Assembly: GCA_021323815.1 (NCBI GenBank)
Contig: JAJPKG010000132.1
Location: forward strand, 1-12,242
Direction of reading: 5' to 3'
Length of the DNA stretch: 12,242 bases
From: Pseudomonadota bacterium
Lineage (GTDB): Bacteria; Chloroflexota; Ktedonobacteria; Ktedonobacterales; JACDGC01
Below the pieces are notes generated by a model. That model was not told the DNA's origin and searched no databases. It was given only the letters and a program-made list of their open reading frames with translations. Made by a program: the position numbers and the translations under genes. Shown here piece by piece: positions 1 to 6,524 of the stretch (within the stretch, counting starts at the first letter, position 1; every line of letters starts with the position of its first letter).

Positions 1-651
1 CTGCGGCAGGTCGGGGCGCGCAACCTCGGCCAGGATGGCCGCGCCGGTCGGAGTCACCAATTCCTTGCCGCGTGGCAGGCCGGCGGGGGCACTGGCGACG
101 GCCAACCCACCAGCGGCGATGATTTCCAGCGTGGCGGGGGCGGGCAACGGCATGGGACCGTGCTGCATGCGCCAGGTACCGCCGGTCAGGGGTAGCGGTC
201 CGGCATAACACAGCGGCGCGCCCAGCGATTCCAGCGCCACCATCGCCCCCAGCGCATCCGCAATGGTATCCAGCCCGCCGAGTTCGTGGAAGTGCACCTC
301 GGAGCGCGCCACGCGATGCACCCGCGCTTCCGCCGCTGCCACGCGCTCGATAATTCCACTTGCATGCTCGCGCACCCACGCCGAAACCTCGGCCCGCGCC
401 ACCAATGCCAGCAGGGCATCCGGTCCCAGGTGATCGGGCTGTGGCGCTTCGTCGATTTCAACCAGATATTTCAGCGCGCCGATGGCACCTTTCATCACCG
501 GTTCAACGCGCACCCGCAGCCCGGCAACGCCGACGCTGGTGATGGCAGCCTGCACGGCGGCGAGATCCGCCCCGGCATCCAGCAGCGCAGCGGTGATCAT
601 ATCCCCTGCCGCGCCCGCTACCGGATCGAAGAAAACGACGCGCTCCCCCAT
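1..651 (-). CDS. larC: LarC nickel-insertion protein, N-terminal part (runs off the left edge)
   Basis: The frame is open from ATG at 651 to the window edge, giving 217 residues. It starts MGERVVFFDPVAGAAGDM, matching the LarC/TIGR00299 (formerly DUF111) opening, usually FDPFSGxSGDM. Family hallmarks follow: VHFHELGGLDTIADALGAM (about residues 122-140), GPMPLPAPATLE (165-176) and KELVTPTGAAIL (near 200). LarC is the CTP-dependent enzyme that inserts nickel into the pincer cofactor (P2TMN) of lactate racemase and related LarA enzymes, acting after LarB and LarE, in the cytoplasm. The start is supported by AGGAG at 660-664, eight bases upstream. The C-terminal half is outside the window, so the internal frameshift known in some lactobacillar larC genes cannot be tested. 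No larA, larB or larE lies in view. Confidence 0.9.
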   Translation of the reverse strand, partial: MGERVVFFDPVAGAAGDMITAALLDAGADLAAVQAAITSVGVAGLRVRVEPVMKGAIGALKYLVEIDEAPQPDHLGPDALLALVARAEVSAWVREHASGIIERVAAAEARVHRVARSEVHFHELGGLDTIADALGAMVALESLGAPLCYAGPLPLTGGTWRMQHGPMPLPAPATLEIIAAGGLAVASAPAGLPRGKELVTPTGAAILAEVARPDLPQ

Positions 652-659
652 GAATCCCA

Positions 660-696
660 CTCCTGATGGCGTGTTATGCAAGCGTATCCCATTGTA
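660..696 (-). promoter_or_regulatory. larC ribosome-binding site and possible -10 element
   Basis: On the minus strand AGGAG (660-664) sits eight bases before the larC ATG and is a convincing Shine-Dalgarno site. TACAAT (691-696) about 40 bases before the ATG resembles a sigma-70 -10 box, but no good -35 hexamer is found 16-18 bases further upstream. The promoter part is therefore tentative. Confidence 0.35.
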
Positions 697-743
697 TCAC
701 GCGCAACGTTTCGGCGAGGACGTAGCCCCACCCTCGACCTCCT

Positions 744-784
744 CCCCACCAAAGCTGGGGAATGGGCGTCTCAAGGCAAGACGC
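744..784. other. Two tandem hairpins between dedA and larC
   Basis: A 5-bp stem CCCCA/TGGGG (744-748 with 756-760, 7-base loop) is followed by a 6-bp stem GCGTCT/AGACGC (766-771 with 779-784, 7-base loop). They lie just beyond the dedA stop codon, where a terminator would be expected. Neither is followed by a T-run in the dedA direction, so intrinsic termination is not supported. They may instead be a processed or Rho-assisted 3' end, or part of a dispersed C-rich intergenic repeat. Confidence 0.3.
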
Positions 785-792
785 TCTGACCG

Positions 793-1656
793 CTAGCGCA
801 CCTGCGCGGGTGGGGGAAAAGACGCCGCATTCAGGGCGTGCTCGCGCTCGTCTTCGGGGGGCGAGACCGAGAGGTGGGGCTGTGGCGCAGGCGATTGCAT
901 CACTGATTTTTTGATGAGGGGAATGCTGCGCCGCCAGCGCCGGGGGCGCACGCGCTGTTCGCCCTTCACCGAGGGGGCGTGGTGGTGGCGCGTGAAAGGC
1001 ACGTGCAGGCGGCGACGGTGCAGGCGCAGGAACGCCTGGCGCACGATGAGACCCAGCACAAACACCGCAATGCCGATGAGCGTCGCCAACACCCAGTCAC
1101 GCGCATAGGATTCGGCGAAGACGATGATATGATGGGCGATATGCTTGCCCTGCGTCGCCAGGAGCACGCCGATCCAGAAATAGAGCGTCGTCCAGATGAA
1201 ACAGGCCAGCGCGGCCATCGGCAGAAACGCGAAATAGGGCATGCCCGACAGGCCGGCCATGACAACGGTGGGAATGCGCAAGCCGGGGATGAGCCAGCCG
1301 GCGATGATCACCCAGCGCCCGCTGCGCCGGAACCAGTTTTCCACCTGATGCAGCCGCTTCTGTTCCAGCAAGATATATTTGCCATAGCGTTCCAGCAACG
1401 GGCGACCGCCGGCGCGCGAGATGAAAAAGAGGATCGTCGCGCCGATCAACGTGCCGGCGAGGATCACGCTGGTGACCAGCGCTTCATAGCCCAGGGAAAA
1501 ATGCTGGCGCGTGGCCGCCAGCGCCACGAAGGAATCGCCGGGCAAGGGCAAGGGAATGCCGGCGGACTCAACCAGCATGAGCAAAAACAGGATCAGAAAC
1601 TCGTGGTGATAGAACAGTTCTAACAACCACTGCGAGAGATGATGCCAGATGCCCAT
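793..1656 (-). CDS. DedA-family integral membrane protein
   Basis: A 287-residue protein of the DedA/SNARE-associated (VTT) family. These are inner-membrane proteins linked to phospholipid flipping (UptA/PopT-type undecaprenyl-phosphate or phosphatidylethanolamine translocation) and envelope homeostasis. The ESAGIPLPLPGD motif (residues 30-41) gives the family acidic residues, and the FRRSGRW...GWLIPGLR segment (109-127) is the second re-entrant signature. Hydrophobic segments lie near 15-35, 58-80, 112-140, 145-168 and 186-208. An unusual 77-residue tail, rich in Arg, His and Pro, follows. The reading frame is open further upstream to 1932, but the ATG at 1656 is chosen: GGAGGG lies eight bases before it and family similarity begins there. 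Residue 121 is Trp, where the family motif R-x-x-P-x-x-R usually has Arg. It lies about 140 bases upstream of larC on the same strand. Confidence 0.87.
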   Translation of the reverse strand: MGIWHHLSQWLLELFYHHEFLILFLLMLVESAGIPLPLPGDSFVALAATRQHFSLGYEALVTSVILAGTLIGATILFFISRAGGRPLLERYGKYILLEQKRLHQVENWFRRSGRWVIIAGWLIPGLRIPTVVMAGLSGMPYFAFLPMAALACFIWTTLYFWIGVLLATQGKHIAHHIIVFAESYARDWVLATLIGIAVFVLGLIVRQAFLRLHRRRLHVPFTRHHHAPSVKGEQRVRPRRWRRSIPLIKKSVMQSPAPQPHLSVSPPEDEREHALNAASFPPPAQVR

Positions 1657-1762
1657 ATCGGTCGCCCTCCATTGATTGCCGCCGCGTATCTTATGATGCC
1701 ACGCAACGGCTTCGTGTGTCCACTCCTCTACCCTGTGCTTGCACTCTTTGATGCAAATCCGT

Positions 1763-1829
1763 TGCCAGATCGGCTGGCATCGCGCATTGGTGTGAAATGT
1801 GCCAGGTGGGCAGCCAAATGATTTTTTTT
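1763..1829 (+). terminator. Possible terminator-like hairpin with a T8 tract upstream of the cassette
   Basis: GGC-TGGCA (1772-1779) can pair with TGCCA (1800-1804) and GCC (1813-1815), with a bulge. A run of eight T (1822-1829) follows about six bases later. A competing hairpin joins TGCCA (1763-1767) to the same TGGCA. No plus-strand gene is seen upstream, so any role would be to stop antisense transcripts from entering the 1917-4238 cassette. The stem is interrupted and the T-run is offset, so this is weak. Confidence 0.3.
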
Positions 1830-1849
1830 GCTCGTGTTGCTGTTTGCTC

Positions 1850-1878
1850 TTGACATGCCGAACAGAATAGGTTATAGT
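1850..1878 (+). promoter_or_regulatory. Sigma-70-type promoter of the DUF4062 cassette
   Basis: A perfect -35 TTGACA (1850-1855), a 17-base spacer and a near-consensus -10 TATAGT (1873-1878) predict a transcript start near 1885. That is about 32 bases before the ATG at 1917, leaving a short leader with GGAGAA (1901-1906) as the ribosome site. It is the best-formed promoter in the window and indicates housekeeping-sigma transcription independent of the flanking genes. No obvious operator overlaps it. Confidence 0.75.
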
Positions 1879-1916
1879 CTTATCAGGTAATTGCGAATCG
1901 GGAGAAACTGAGTGAG

Positions 1917-2870
1917 ATGTTTCGGCAACCAATAAAAGTGTTTCTCAGTTCAACTTCATATGATCTTGCCTCATATCGCGAGAAAGTCGCAGATGTGATC
2001 GTGAAATTAGGTCAGGTTCCGCTTAGCATGCGTGATTTCGGGGCAAGCAACCTATCACCTGTGGATATATCAATGGAGCGTGTCCGCGAAGCACAGGTAT
2101 TTGTGGGTTTAATGGGTTTCCGTTATGGATTTGTGAACCCTGGCTTCACAAAATCGGTGAGCGAGTTAGAGTATGAGACTGCTATGCAGATGCGTGAGAC
2201 CATTTTGATGTATGCGCCTGATCCTTTGCATCCGCCTCAGTTTCCCGGCATTCCATCGCAGACGGATCCTCAGCAGCAGGCATTCATTGAACGAGTTCAA
2301 CGAGAACATCATACCTTTGGCTCGTACCGTGACCCAGCGGATTTGCCAGCCATCGTAGCCGCTGATTTGCATCGCGAATTAACTGGCGGGAGACCTTATC
2401 AGGGCATTCAAGCATATCGGTTGGGTTTGCAAGCATTGCAAGCAGGGAATTATACAAACGCATTATATAGTCTTGAACAAGCAGTGCAAATGCTCCCTGA
2501 TGACGGTGCAGTAGCATTCCTGCTGGCGTTAGCCCTTTTTCAGGGAAATCGGCCTCAAAGTTTCAATCAGCTTGGGCTGATCCAGCGTGTTGAAGAATTA
2601 TTGCAAGTCGCCAAGGGCCGCGCACAATGGCCGGTACATCAACTCGGTGATGATGCCCGCGTCATTGCCCCACGCCGTGCAATCTATGCGTTTTGGGGCG
2701 CACTCAAATTGGATTTTTACGTCGCCAAAGGCTTTACATCGCCACATCGTCAGCAAGCAGAATTGTTTTGGCGTGAGGCGTTGTACTATCCCAAAGATCC
2801 AGAGAACTTTGCCCTGATCTTTTGGCTGCAACCCGCTCTGGCAACGGCCTATCTCAGACCATTTCTTTAG
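1917..2870 (+). CDS. DUF4062 domain protein with C-terminal TPR-like region
   Basis: A 317-residue soluble protein. Residues 5-100 match the DUF4062 pattern: IKVFLSSTSYDLASYRE, a conserved Met/Phe-Gly-Ala-Ser stretch (38-44), VREAQVFVGLMGFRYG (56-71) and SELEYETAM (82-90). This predicted Rossmann-like fold is known at the N-terminus of NACHT/NTPase-WD40 or TPR proteins in bacteria and animals, and its biochemical role is unsettled. Residues about 166-210 (YRLGLQALQAGNYTNALYSL and on) form one clear TPR-type helical pair. Residues 220-300 look like further, weaker helical repeats. No P-loop NTPase, nuclease or membrane segment is visible. The ATG at 1917 is preceded by GGAGAA ten bases upstream and by a strong promoter. 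Base composition is low for the window: 24 of 60 bases are G/C at 1921-1980, against 39 of 60 at 4561-4620 in tatD. It is followed 39 bases later by its likely partner. A role in sensing or defence is inference. Confidence 0.8.
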   Translation: MFRQPIKVFLSSTSYDLASYREKVADVIVKLGQVPLSMRDFGASNLSPVDISMERVREAQVFVGLMGFRYGFVNPGFTKSVSELEYETAMQMRETILMYAPDPLHPPQFPGIPSQTDPQQQAFIERVQREHHTFGSYRDPADLPAIVAADLHRELTGGRPYQGIQAYRLGLQALQAGNYTNALYSLEQAVQMLPDDGAVAFLLALALFQGNRPQSFNQLGLIQRVEELLQVAKGRAQWPVHQLGDDARVIAPRRAIYAFWGALKLDFYVAKGFTSPHRQQAELFWREALYYPKDPENFALIFWLQPALATAYLRPFL

Positions 2871-2909
2871 TGGATTCACCTGTTCGGCTTCAGAAAGGGA
2901 AACACGATC

Positions 2910-4238
2910 ATGGAGCAACCAACAACGCCGTGGTTCATGTCGGAACAGCAGGCTATCGATGACCCAAGAGCAGTCTTGCCGTCACGTAATGCACGTACGG
3001 TCGAGCCGCATGCAATGACTCATCAATTGATGGAAAACTATTTTGCCATCAAACCCACCATCGTTAAGCCAACGATTGGTTTTCCTGCAGGAGCATTAAT
3101 CGTCGGCTTAATTGGCGTGATTTTCTTGTGCAACCTTGGTAATCTCGGTTTTACGGGCCTCCTCCTGGCTGTCTTGTGCATGGGAATCAGTGCTGGTTGG
3201 TTTTATGTCGCCTACTCTCCCTTGCGGACCTACATGCAACCAATGGCAGAATATTTGCGACGAGAATCGATCACCGATGCCTCGTTTGACAAGTGGCTTA
3301 TCCAACAAGGAGTGGAATCAGTCGAAAAGGCATGTAACCGGCTGGGTATCATGCAAGCAAACTTTGAGGGCAATTGGCCCAACAATGAGGTTGTGAACGC
3401 GCCTCAATTGATTAAAGGATATGTTGAAGTAGATCCCAGCAACGGAAGATATAGTAAATATCGAGTTGCTGATCGTTATGAAAATGAAGAACAAGAGTTA
3501 CGCTGGCGTATCAATAGGTTTGTATGGGTTGTCCCACTTAATACCTCGCTGGCTATCTATGAGTACGAAATCGATGCGGCAGCAACCGATATTCGTCTTG
3601 ATACCACCAGCAAATATTTTTATCAGGCAGTTTCAGGTATTAGCACAAAACAACTTAAGATCAAAAGCATGAGAGGAAGGGAGGTGAAAGTTACCGAGTT
3701 CGCCCTATCGATTGACAATGGTGAGAGAGCTAAAACCAATGCAGTTGGTGATATAGATGATACCGTCAAAAGCTTAAGCGCCATAATCGATGGCATGAAA
3801 CAACACGCGAATGCACCCGCTTATCCACCTCCTGGCTATTACCCGCCTCCGGGCTATTATTCCCCACCAGGACCACAGGGCTACCCACCCTCAGCACTCT
3901 ATCCGCCGTCCGCTCTAATGCCTTCAGGTCCATATCCACCTGATGCTAGTGTGACGCCGGGTGGTTATCCGCCTGGTGGGTATCCGCCTCCAAGCTATCC
4001 ATATCCACCATCTGCGCCCTATCCCCAAGGATATGTGCCAGCCGATGGCCAGCCACCAGCGACAGGCACATATCCCCCGCCCTATCCGCCATCGGTGCCA
4101 CATCCGCCTTCTATGCCGGTGCAGCCTGCGCAGCCGGCTAGCAATGATGCGTCAATGCCCCCTGCAGCCGCCAGCGGTGATGTCACACCACCAATACCTG
4201 ATGCACCACCGACACCCGATGTGCCTCCGACGGTGTAG
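2910..4238 (+). CDS. Unassigned membrane protein with Pro/Tyr/Gly-rich tail
   Basis: I do not recognise a named family for this 442-residue protein. Residues 1-55 are a polar N-terminus. Two adjacent hydrophobic segments (about 57-77 and 80-103) make a membrane hairpin, so both ends probably face the same side. Residues about 108-300 form a mixed alpha/beta region ending in FALSIDNGERAKTNAVGDI and an amphipathic helix, loosely reminiscent of bacterial PH-like domains (inference only). Residues 303-442 are low complexity, with repeated YPPPGYY-like units and many PPS/PPP steps. No signal peptide or catalytic motif is visible. AAAGGGA (2894-2900) is the ribosome site, nine bases before the ATG. 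It shares the low G+C and the promoter of the DUF4062 gene, is co-directional with it, and is closed by an intrinsic terminator. Its function is unknown. Confidence 0.72.
   Translation: MEQPTTPWFMSEQQAIDDPRAVLPSRNARTVEPHAMTHQLMENYFAIKPTIVKPTIGFPAGALIVGLIGVIFLCNLGNLGFTGLLLAVLCMGISAGWFYVAYSPLRTYMQPMAEYLRRESITDASFDKWLIQQGVESVEKACNRLGIMQANFEGNWPNNEVVNAPQLIKGYVEVDPSNGRYSKYRVADRYENEEQELRWRINRFVWVVPLNTSLAIYEYEIDAAATDIRLDTTSKYFYQAVSGISTKQLKIKSMRGREVKVTEFALSIDNGERAKTNAVGDIDDTVKSLSAIIDGMKQHANAPAYPPPGYYPPPGYYSPPGPQGYPPSALYPPSALMPSGPYPPDASVTPGGYPPGGYPPPSYPYPPSAPYPQGYVPADGQPPATGTYPPPYPPSVPHPPSMPVQPAQPASNDASMPPAAASGDVTPPIPDAPPTPDVPPTV
3816..4235 (+). repeat. Degenerate Pro/Tyr/Gly-coding repeat tract
   Basis: This stretch encodes residues 303-442 of the membrane protein. 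Units such as YPPPGYY, YPPSAL, GGYPPGG and YPPPYPPS recur with varying third bases. The repetition is therefore at protein level and old enough to have diverged in DNA. Such tails are typical of disordered, self-associating or SH3/WW-like-binding regions. Confidence 0.6.
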
Positions 4239-4258
4239 GCTATATAATGACACAACCG

Positions 4259-4285
4259 ACCCTCCCAGACACGGGAGGGTTTCTT
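4259..4285 (+). terminator. Intrinsic terminator of the DUF4062 cassette
   Basis: A perfect 8-bp stem, ACCCTCCC (4259-4266) with GGGAGGGT (4273-4280), has a 6-base loop AGACAC and runs into TTTCTTC. It lies 20 bases after the stop codon of the membrane-protein gene. It would end the two-gene transcript and separate it from tatD. Confidence 0.8.
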
Positions 4286-4343
4286 CATCGAAAAAATATT
4301 TCCCGCCTGTATTCTTGCGGTCAGGCCATGTAGTATGCTACAG

Positions 4344-4440
4344 ATACTAGTATGATGGGCGTGATCAATCGCGCCGCTAGTCCGCCTGCGCGGACTTTGT
4401 GGCCGGATGGCCTCTTGTGCGGTTTGAACCGCTGGCCCCT
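4344..4440 (+). promoter_or_regulatory. Candidate structured 5' leader of tatD
   Basis: Consecutive self-complementary elements fill the space before tatD. They are the 10-bp palindrome ATACTAGTAT (4344-4353); a 7-bp stem with loop TCAA (4358-4364 with 4369-4375, one G-T pair); a 7-bp stem AGTCCGC/GCGGACT with loop CTGC (4379-4396); GGCC-GGAT-GGCC (4401-4412); and GCGGTT/AACCGC (4419-4432). GGCC at 4434-4437 offers alternative pairing with the earlier GGCC copies. The density suggests a folded leader RNA. It does not match the riboswitch, T-box, SRP or tRNA patterns I know. No strong promoter was found in front of it. Confidence 0.42.
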
Positions 4441-4468
4441 TTGTAGACTCAGGAAAGCAGCAAGTACC

Positions 4469-5278
4469 GTGCAGTTGACTGATACCCATGCGCATGTGCA
4501 GATGCGCCAGTTCACGCGCGACCGCGAGGCGGTGCTCTCACGCGCCAGCGAGGCCGGCGTGGCGCGCATCATTTGCCCCGGCGTCGATGCCGCCACCAGC
4601 AAGCTTGCCATCGATCTTGCGGCGTCGCGCCCCGGCACGATCTTCGCCTGCGCAGGCGTTCACCCGCACGATACCACCGGCTTCAACGACGCCACCCTGG
4701 CCGAGATTCGCCGCCTGGCGACGGAACATCAGGAGCAGGTCGTCGCCATCGGCGAGATCGGGCTGGATTTTTATCGCAACCTCGCGCCAGCGGAAGATCA
4801 GCGTCGTGCTTTCGCCGCGCAGGTGGCGCTGGCGCGCGAGCTGGATCTGCCTATTGTGGTGCATAACCGCGATGCGCACGACGCCATCATGGAGATCTTG
4901 CGCCCCTTCGGCACGGTGCGCGGCGTGTGGCACTGCTTCATTGGCGACCGCAAAATGGCCGAGGACGGCCTGTCGCTGGGGATGTATCTCTCGTTTGCCG
5001 GGCCGGTGACGTATCCCAGCAACACCGCGCTGGCCGATGTCGCCGCCTGGGCACCGCTGGATCGCATCCTGGTGGAGACCGATTGCCCCTATCTGACGCC
5101 GCACCCCAACCGGCGCGACCGCAACGAGCCGGCCAACGTCGCAAAAAATGCCGCCCGCGTGGCCGAACTGCGCGGCATGGATACAGCGGATCTCGCCACA
5201 GCCACCAACGCCAACGCCGCCGCCCTCTTTGGTCTGCCGCCCTTGCCGGCGGATGACTCTCGCAAAGGAGCGAACTGA
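4469..5278 (+). CDS. tatD: TatD-family metal-dependent deoxyribonuclease/hydrolase
   Basis: A 269-residue amidohydrolase-fold protein of normal length for TatD. The metal and catalytic residues are all present: DTHAH with H7 and H9, E96 in GEIGLD (95-100), H132 in VVHNRD, H155 in WHCF and D205 in VETDCPYLTP. GVHPHD (63-68) is also typical. TatD enzymes are Mg-dependent 3'-5' DNases of DNA repair and clearance, and related YcfH/YchF-like members act on small nucleic acids. They are cytoplasmic. The frame is open back to an ATG at 4352, but that would add 39 residues translated from a hairpin-rich leader without a ribosome site. The GTG at 4469 gives the canonical N-terminus and has AGGAAAG (4451-4457) eleven bases before it. 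The stop lies four bases before the cysS start, so the two are co-transcribed. Confidence 0.92.
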   Translation: MQLTDTHAHVQMRQFTRDREAVLSRASEAGVARIICPGVDAATSKLAIDLAASRPGTIFACAGVHPHDTTGFNDATLAEIRRLATEHQEQVVAIGEIGLDFYRNLAPAEDQRRAFAAQVALARELDLPIVVHNRDAHDAIMEILRPFGTVRGVWHCFIGDRKMAEDGLSLGMYLSFAGPVTYPSNTALADVAAWAPLDRILVETDCPYLTPHPNRRDRNEPANVAKNAARVAELRGMDTADLATATNANAAALFGLPPLPADDSRKGAN

Positions 5279-5282
5279 AGCC

Positions 5283-6524
5283 GTGCGCCTTTTCAACACC
5301 ATGACCCAGCGCGTCGAAGAGTTCACCGCGCCGGATGGCCGCGTGCGCCTCTATGTCTGCGGCGTCACACCCTATGATACCGCGCACCTGGGGCATGCCT
5401 TCGTCTTTGCCACGTTCGACACGCTGGTGCGGCTGTTGCGCGCCAAAGGGTTGGCCGTCACCTATACTCAAAACGTCACCGACATCGACGATCCGCTCTT
5501 TGAAAAAGCGAAAGAACTGGGCAACATCACCTGGGACGAACTGGCGCGGCGCGAGACGGAACGCTTCCTGCGCGAGATGGCGGCCATCAGCGTCGCCATG
5601 CCGGATCACTTCGTGCGCGCCTCGGAAGAACTGGACACGATGTTCGGCATCATCCAAGCCCTGCTGGATAAAGGTTTCGCCTACATCAATGACGGCTGGA
5701 TCTATTTCGACGTGAAAAGCGACCCAACCTATGGGCAACTGGCCGAGGCGGCGGGCATCGTGGGCTATGACGCGCTGTTGCAAGAAGCGAACGAGCACGG
5801 CAACGATCCCACCGATCCGCGCAAGCGCGACCCGCTGGATTTCTTGCTGTGGCGCGGCGCGACGGAGCCGGATGAGCCGTCGTGGCCCAGTCCATGGGGC
5901 AATGGCCGCCCCGGCTGGCACATCGAATGCACGGCGATGGCGACGCGCTATCTGGGGCCGCAACTCGACATTCACGGCGGTGGCACCGATCTGATCTTCC
6001 CGCATCACAGCAGCGAGATCGCGCAGGCTGAGAACGCGACCGGCGTGCGGCCCTATGTGCGCACATGGATGCACGTGGGCATGGTTGCGCTGAATGGCAC
6101 GAAGATGAGCAAGTCGCTCGGCAATCTCGTCATCGTCGGCAAGCTGCTGGAAACCTATTCCCCTGATGCCGTGCGCGTGATTCTGGCGCAGCACCACTAT
6201 CGCCAACCCTGGGAATATTTCGAGGCCGACATGCAGGCCGCGCAGGACTTCGCGGATCGCCTGGCTGAAGCCGCAAGCATGGACGATGGCAAGCCCGACA
6301 CCCCGGCCTATGCGCTGTGGTCGATCAGCCAGCACTTCACGCCCGCCGCCGCGTTCATTGCCGCGCTGGAAGACGACCTGAACACGCCGCGCGCCCTGGC
6401 CGTGATGGACGATCTGGCGCGTGGGTTGCTCGCCGGAACGTATCACGGGACGGATCGCTCGACGGCGCATGCTTCTTTGCGAGCGATGGGACATCTCATG
6501 GGGTTGAGGTTGGCGCGTGCCTGA
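5283..6524 (+). CDS. cysS: Short cysteinyl-tRNA synthetase or MshC-type cysteine ligase
   Basis: A 413-residue class I synthetase-fold enzyme. It has the adenylation motifs HLGH (35-38, HIGH-type) and KMSKS (274-278). Zinc ligands are C26, C216 and H241, with E245 as in CysRS. PGWHIEC (210-216) forms the cysteine pocket. CysRS charges tRNA-Cys, whereas MshC uses the same chemistry to join cysteine to GlcN-inositol in mycothiol synthesis. The length (bacterial CysRS is usually near 460), the near absence of a C-terminal anticodon-binding region, and the stretches QNVTDIDDPLFEKA and GNDPTDPRKRDPLDFLLW all resemble MshC. The HHSSE zinc site is more CysRS-like. GTG at 5283 is chosen for the family N-terminus and AAGGAG at 5265-5270. 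ATG at 5253 is an alternative that overlaps tatD. Confidence 0.85.
   Translation: MRLFNTMTQRVEEFTAPDGRVRLYVCGVTPYDTAHLGHAFVFATFDTLVRLLRAKGLAVTYTQNVTDIDDPLFEKAKELGNITWDELARRETERFLREMAAISVAMPDHFVRASEELDTMFGIIQALLDKGFAYINDGWIYFDVKSDPTYGQLAEAAGIVGYDALLQEANEHGNDPTDPRKRDPLDFLLWRGATEPDEPSWPSPWGNGRPGWHIECTAMATRYLGPQLDIHGGGTDLIFPHHSSEIAQAENATGVRPYVRTWMHVGMVALNGTKMSKSLGNLVIVGKLLETYSPDAVRVILAQHHYRQPWEYFEADMQAAQDFADRLAEAASMDDGKPDTPAYALWSISQHFTPAAAFIAALEDDLNTPRALAVMDDLARGLLAGTYHGTDRSTAHASLRAMGHLMGLRLARA

Noticed and set aside
979..1623. 214-residue plus-strand frame opposite the DedA gene
   Set aside because: Highly polar repetitive composition with no family features; the minus strand is an unambiguous DedA protein.
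1639..1821. 60-residue plus-strand frame between dedA and the DUF4062 gene
   Set aside because: No ribosome site or recognisable features, and it begins inside the dedA coding region.
1657..1932. 92-residue N-terminal extension of the DedA protein
   Set aside because: The strong ribosome site GGAGGG lies directly before the ATG at 1656. The extension runs across the divergent promoter and has no similarity to the family.
3816..4235. CRISPR array or tandem DNA repeat
   Set aside because: The periodicity is at protein level (Pro/Tyr-rich units) with variable codons and no constant-length spacers.
4358..4440. tRNA or T-box leader in the tatD upstream region
   Set aside because: GCGGTTTGAACCGC has a 6-base loop and 4-bp stem rather than the T-arm 5+7 layout. 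There is no acceptor pairing and no T-box antiterminator motif.
4441..4475. Resemblance of CAGG-AAAGCAGCAAG before tatD to the conserved tip of bacterial SRP (4.5S) RNA
   Set aside because: The GNRA-capped hairpin that must sit between CAGG and AGCAGC is absent, and the flanks do not form the expected long helix.
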